In this document: positions 61,943 to 64,000 of the stretch, piece by piece
Layout: every line of letters begins with the position of its first letter
Numbering within the stretch: position 1 is the first letter of the stretch
NCBI GenBank assembly: GCA_934432885.1
Contig: CAKRYY010000002.1
Location: forward strand, 1 to 64,000
Direction of reading: 5' to 3'
Source of the DNA: an uncultured Lachnospiraceae bacterium
GTDB taxonomy: Bacteria; Bacillota; Clostridia; Lachnospirales; Lachnospiraceae
DNA: 64,000 nt
The notes under the pieces: generated by a model
What the model saw: the letters and a program-made list of their open reading frames with translations, nothing else
Databases searched by the model: none
What the model was told of the DNA's origin: nothing
Position numbers and translations under genes: made by a program

Positions 61943-63427
61943 TTATCTGCTGAAATAGTACAGCTTTGTTCCATAGGCATCCACTACAGTTTCCAGACTT
62001 CCGTTTTCAGCCAGGTGGGTAAGCAGATCGCCAATCGTCTCGTCATCTGCCTGTGAAGTAATCAGATAGCACTTCCCGGCAGCCAGAATTGTGTTAAGGT
62101 CTGTATCTGCAATTACGCTTGTGCCCCATATAATATTGTCTGCCGCCACATTGCCTATCTTATTTACATCATATCCATTTTTATAGGTAACAACCGGTAT
62201 ACTGTTGTAAAACACGTATACCTTTTCATCCTCTGTCACATGCTCCTGCACATAGGAAAGCAGGGGATTCACTTCATTTCCTTCCCAATATACATTATCT
62301 GCATGGCGGTAGGTCTGGATTCCGCTGTTGGTAACAATCATAAGCCCCATCAGAAATACCGCAAATATCTCTGCACGCCGCTCTCCCTCCTTTAGAAGCA
62401 TTGCATCTATAAAATAGAAGGAAAGAATCGCATAAATCGGATAGGAAAAGCACCACAGACGGTCCGCAACCGGAAACATATACAGTGAGGAAGCAAATAA
62501 TGCCAGAATAAAACCAATCAAAATTACCTGGCAGTATTTGTTTTTCTCTTTCATCCCAATCACAAAGGCACCCACAATAAGTGCAATTACCAGAAAGCGC
62601 AGCTCCTCGTTGCTGGTCGCAACCATACGCCGAATCAGCTTCCAGCCAAGCGCTATATCCTCTCTGCTTGCAGGGAAAAAGGGAAATCTATCGTTAACCC
62701 AATATTTCTGCATAAAATCATCCGTCGCTGCACTCCTCAGCCAGTACAGATAATAGATGATAAAGCTGCACCCGATTCCAATGCCGCTCACTATGCTCTT
62801 CAGCATTTTTTTATAATTCTTCTGAAAAATTCCATAAAGAAATTCACAGGTCAAAACGCCTCCGATAAAAAAGCACACCGGATTTGCAGCCCAGATAAAC
62901 ACCATGTAAAGCAGCATCATGCCCCACCACGAAAGCTTTTCCTCCTGATAGGCGGCATATACCGCAAGCACTAATAATACCCACACGCATTCTGATACAT
63001 AGGGCTTTAACACATTGGAATACCGCAGCAGGAAATCTATATTTGCAACAAATGCCGCGCAGAGGACGGCATATCTGCAGCGGAACAGATACTTCGCTAC
63101 ATACCAGGTCAGAAAAATCGTCAGCACAAAGGAAATAATGGAGAACAGTCGAAGCACTCCTTCCGTATCTCCAAAAAGCAGCATACACACCTTTACAATA
63201 TAAAGATAAATGACAGGTGCACTTTGAATATAATCAAGCGGCGTAGCTGTCAGTGTCCATAAAGAGCGGTTTTTCAGAGAGGATACCAGATATGCCTCAT
63301 CAAGCCACAGCGAGCGGCCTACACAATTCATAAAAATGCTGACTGCAATACCCGCTAAAATAATAAATATTCCTATTATATCCGCAGTCTTTTTTATATT
63401 GCTTTCTTTCCGCCATTGTTCTAACAT
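61943..63427 (-). CDS. GT39/ArnT-like membrane glycosyltransferase, paralogue
   Basis: 494 residues, clear paralogue of 57887-59707 over its whole length: CVGRSLWLDEAYLVSSL in the first outer loop, about ten helices, then a soluble end with YVQEHVTEDEKVYVFY and DNIIWGTSVI. It lacks the final beta domain of its paralogue. AAGGAG lies seven bases upstream. GT-C transfer of a polyprenyl-phosphate sugar is the family function; acceptor unknown. Confidence 0.83.
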   Translation of the reverse strand: MLEQWRKESNIKKTADIIGIFIILAGIAVSIFMNCVGRSLWLDEAYLVSSLKNRSLWTLTATPLDYIQSAPVIYLYIVKVCMLLFGDTEGVLRLFSIISFVLTIFLTWYVAKYLFRCRYAVLCAAFVANIDFLLRYSNVLKPYVSECVWVLLVLAVYAAYQEEKLSWWGMMLLYMVFIWAANPVCFFIGGVLTCEFLYGIFQKNYKKMLKSIVSGIGIGCSFIIYYLYWLRSAATDDFMQKYWVNDRFPFFPASREDIALGWKLIRRMVATSNEELRFLVIALIVGAFVIGMKEKNKYCQVILIGFILALFASSLYMFPVADRLWCFSYPIYAILSFYFIDAMLLKEGERRAEIFAVFLMGLMIVTNSGIQTYRHADNVYWEGNEVNPLLSYVQEHVTEDEKVYVFYNSIPVVTYKNGYDVNKIGNVAADNIIWGTSVIADTDLNTILAAGKCYLITSQADDETIGDLLTHLAENGSLETVVDAYGTKLYYFSR

Positions 63428-63470
63428 ACAAAGTCTCCTTAGAAATATCCTTTTTATTCGTATAAAAATT

Positions 63471-63479
63471 TGATATAAT
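63471..63479 (+). promoter_or_regulatory. Extended -10 element
   Basis: TGATATAAT at 63471-63479 on plus, in the divergent gap before the last gene. The -35 region is only a T-run. Could be a first, weaker promoter of the gene at 63592. Confidence 0.4.
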
Positions 63480-63516
63480 GTCGAAAGACGTTATATCGCG
63501 CCTAAATGGCATCCAT

Positions 63517-63552
63517 TACCATAATTACCGCGTAATTATGGTATACTATAAT
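63517..63552 (+). promoter_or_regulatory. Palindrome overlapping a promoter
   Basis: Perfect 11-bp inverted repeat TACCATAATTA (63517-63527) / TAATTATGGTA (63533-63543) around CCGCG. Its right end runs into TGGTATACT (extended -10, 63539-63547), and TATAAT follows at 63547-63552. A dimeric repressor bound here would block the promoter of the gene at 63592. Confidence 0.6.
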
Positions 63553-63591
63553 GATAGTTCCTGTCAATTATTTTGCTCATGGGAGAGTTCT

Positions 63592-64000
63592 ATGTTTAAA
63601 GAAGCACTTGCAGGGGTTCTCGTCCTTTCCCTGTTTTATGGTATTTATTGTTTTTTACGCAGAAAAAGGATGAAAGCTGCCGCTGTTTTAGCGGGCGCTC
63701 TGCTCCTTTTCTCCATTTTTGCCAATATCATCTATAACAGTATTGTCATGTTCCCCGATTTTTATATGGACACTGTAACCGGACCCTATCGTTACGGCAC
63801 CTTTTCTGAAAATCTTTTCGCTTACTCGGATGAATTCATGTTTCAGGATAATATTTTATTTCCTGTGCTGAAAAACCGCACGGTTTTGCTGGATGCACGC
63901 GCTGGCTTCTACCAGAAGTTCTTTTCGCTTTACAGCGCCTCCTGCCAGCAGGAAGAGGTTCCAGCTGCAAATATGGAGGCTGTGCTTGCCCATAAAGAGG
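63592..64000 (+). CDS. Unidentified membrane protein, cut by window end
   Basis: First 136 codons of a gene that stays open to the last base. GGGAG lies 5-9 bases before the ATG. Two helices at about 4-22 and 29-50 are followed by what should be an extracellular part (SIVMFPDFYMDTVTGPYRYG ...). The family is not recognised. It is divergent from the GT-C gene and has its own palindromic promoter, so it may belong to a separately regulated unit. Confidence 0.75.
   Translation, partial: MFKEALAGVLVLSLFYGIYCFLRRKRMKAAAVLAGALLLFSIFANIIYNSIVMFPDFYMDTVTGPYRYGTFSENLFAYSDEFMFQDNILFPVLKNRTVLLDARAGFYQKFFSLYSASCQQEEVPAANMEAVLAHKE

Noticed and set aside
1..64000. Search for tRNA, rRNA, transposase, integrase or phage genes
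   Set aside because: None was recognised; mobility evidence is limited to short palindromic repeats.

Overview
The window looks like chromosomal DNA of a Gram-positive gut-type Clostridia, most likely a Lachnospiraceae (Blautia/Ruminococcus-like). The basis is the moderate GC content, AGGAGG-type ribosome binding sites, LCP-family protein, TM-anchored GH25 lysozymes, CotH proteins and low-complexity Ser/Gly/Asp linkers; the genus is inference. Nearly all of it is one very large cell-surface polysaccharide locus. No rRNA, tRNA, CRISPR array, transposase or phage gene was seen.

Region 1 (58-25034, all on the minus strand, read from 25034 down to 58) starts at a good promoter (25139-25167). It runs: large GH25 protein, rmlB, rmlA, second GH25, rmlC, wzm-like permease, wzt-like ATPase with a C-terminal cargo domain, a methyltransferase/kinase-like protein, two large multidomain glycosyltransferases, phosphoglucomutase, GtrA, a VTC-domain protein, DUF4956, two more glycosyltransferases, a polyprenyl-phosphate sugar-1-phosphate transferase, an LCP protein, a hairpin terminator and a last GT2. 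This is a rhamnose-containing polysaccharide made on undecaprenol, exported by an ABC transporter, probably capped by a WbdD-like enzyme, and attached to the wall by LCP. No rmlD is present.

Region 2 (25083-25596) is a gene-poor stretch packed with palindromic repeats; one element has a second copy at 50652-50699.

Region 3 (25597-32169) mixes strands: a small zinc-ribbon protein, two half-size drug/metabolite-type transporters, a GtrII-like glucosyltransferase, a degenerate SGNH protein, a Wzx-type flippase and a GT4.

Region 4 (32166-46571, minus) is an operon with promoter at 46647-46675: a DltA-like adenylation enzyme, a PLP decarboxylase-family enzyme, an AT3 acyltransferase, an MBOAT and an SGNH partner, two membrane proteins that may be a split gene, a UDP-glucuronate 4-epimerase-like enzyme, a CotH protein, a GT-C membrane protein and a DPM1-like GT2. 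It resembles a dlt-like decoration system without any visible carrier protein.

Region 5 (46789-50652, plus) has two membrane proteins and a DPM1-like GT2. Region 6 (50727-59707, minus) is a second decoration operon: GT-C, MBOAT, SGNH, GT4, CotH, flippase. Region 7 (59857-64000) has a GT4 and a GT2 on plus, a GT-C paralogue on minus, and the start of an unidentified membrane protein on plus behind a palindromic promoter.

Taken together, the locus encodes a backbone assembly line (GPT, GTs, Rml enzymes, Wzm/Wzt), side-branch sugar transfer outside the membrane (GtrA, DPM1-like GT2s, GT-C enzymes), and at least two extracytoplasmic acyl or aminoacyl decoration modules (MBOAT plus SGNH), with VTC/DUF4956/CotH as a possible phosphate-related modification. 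Starts were moved from the longest open frame to internal ATG codons where a ribosome binding site supported it.
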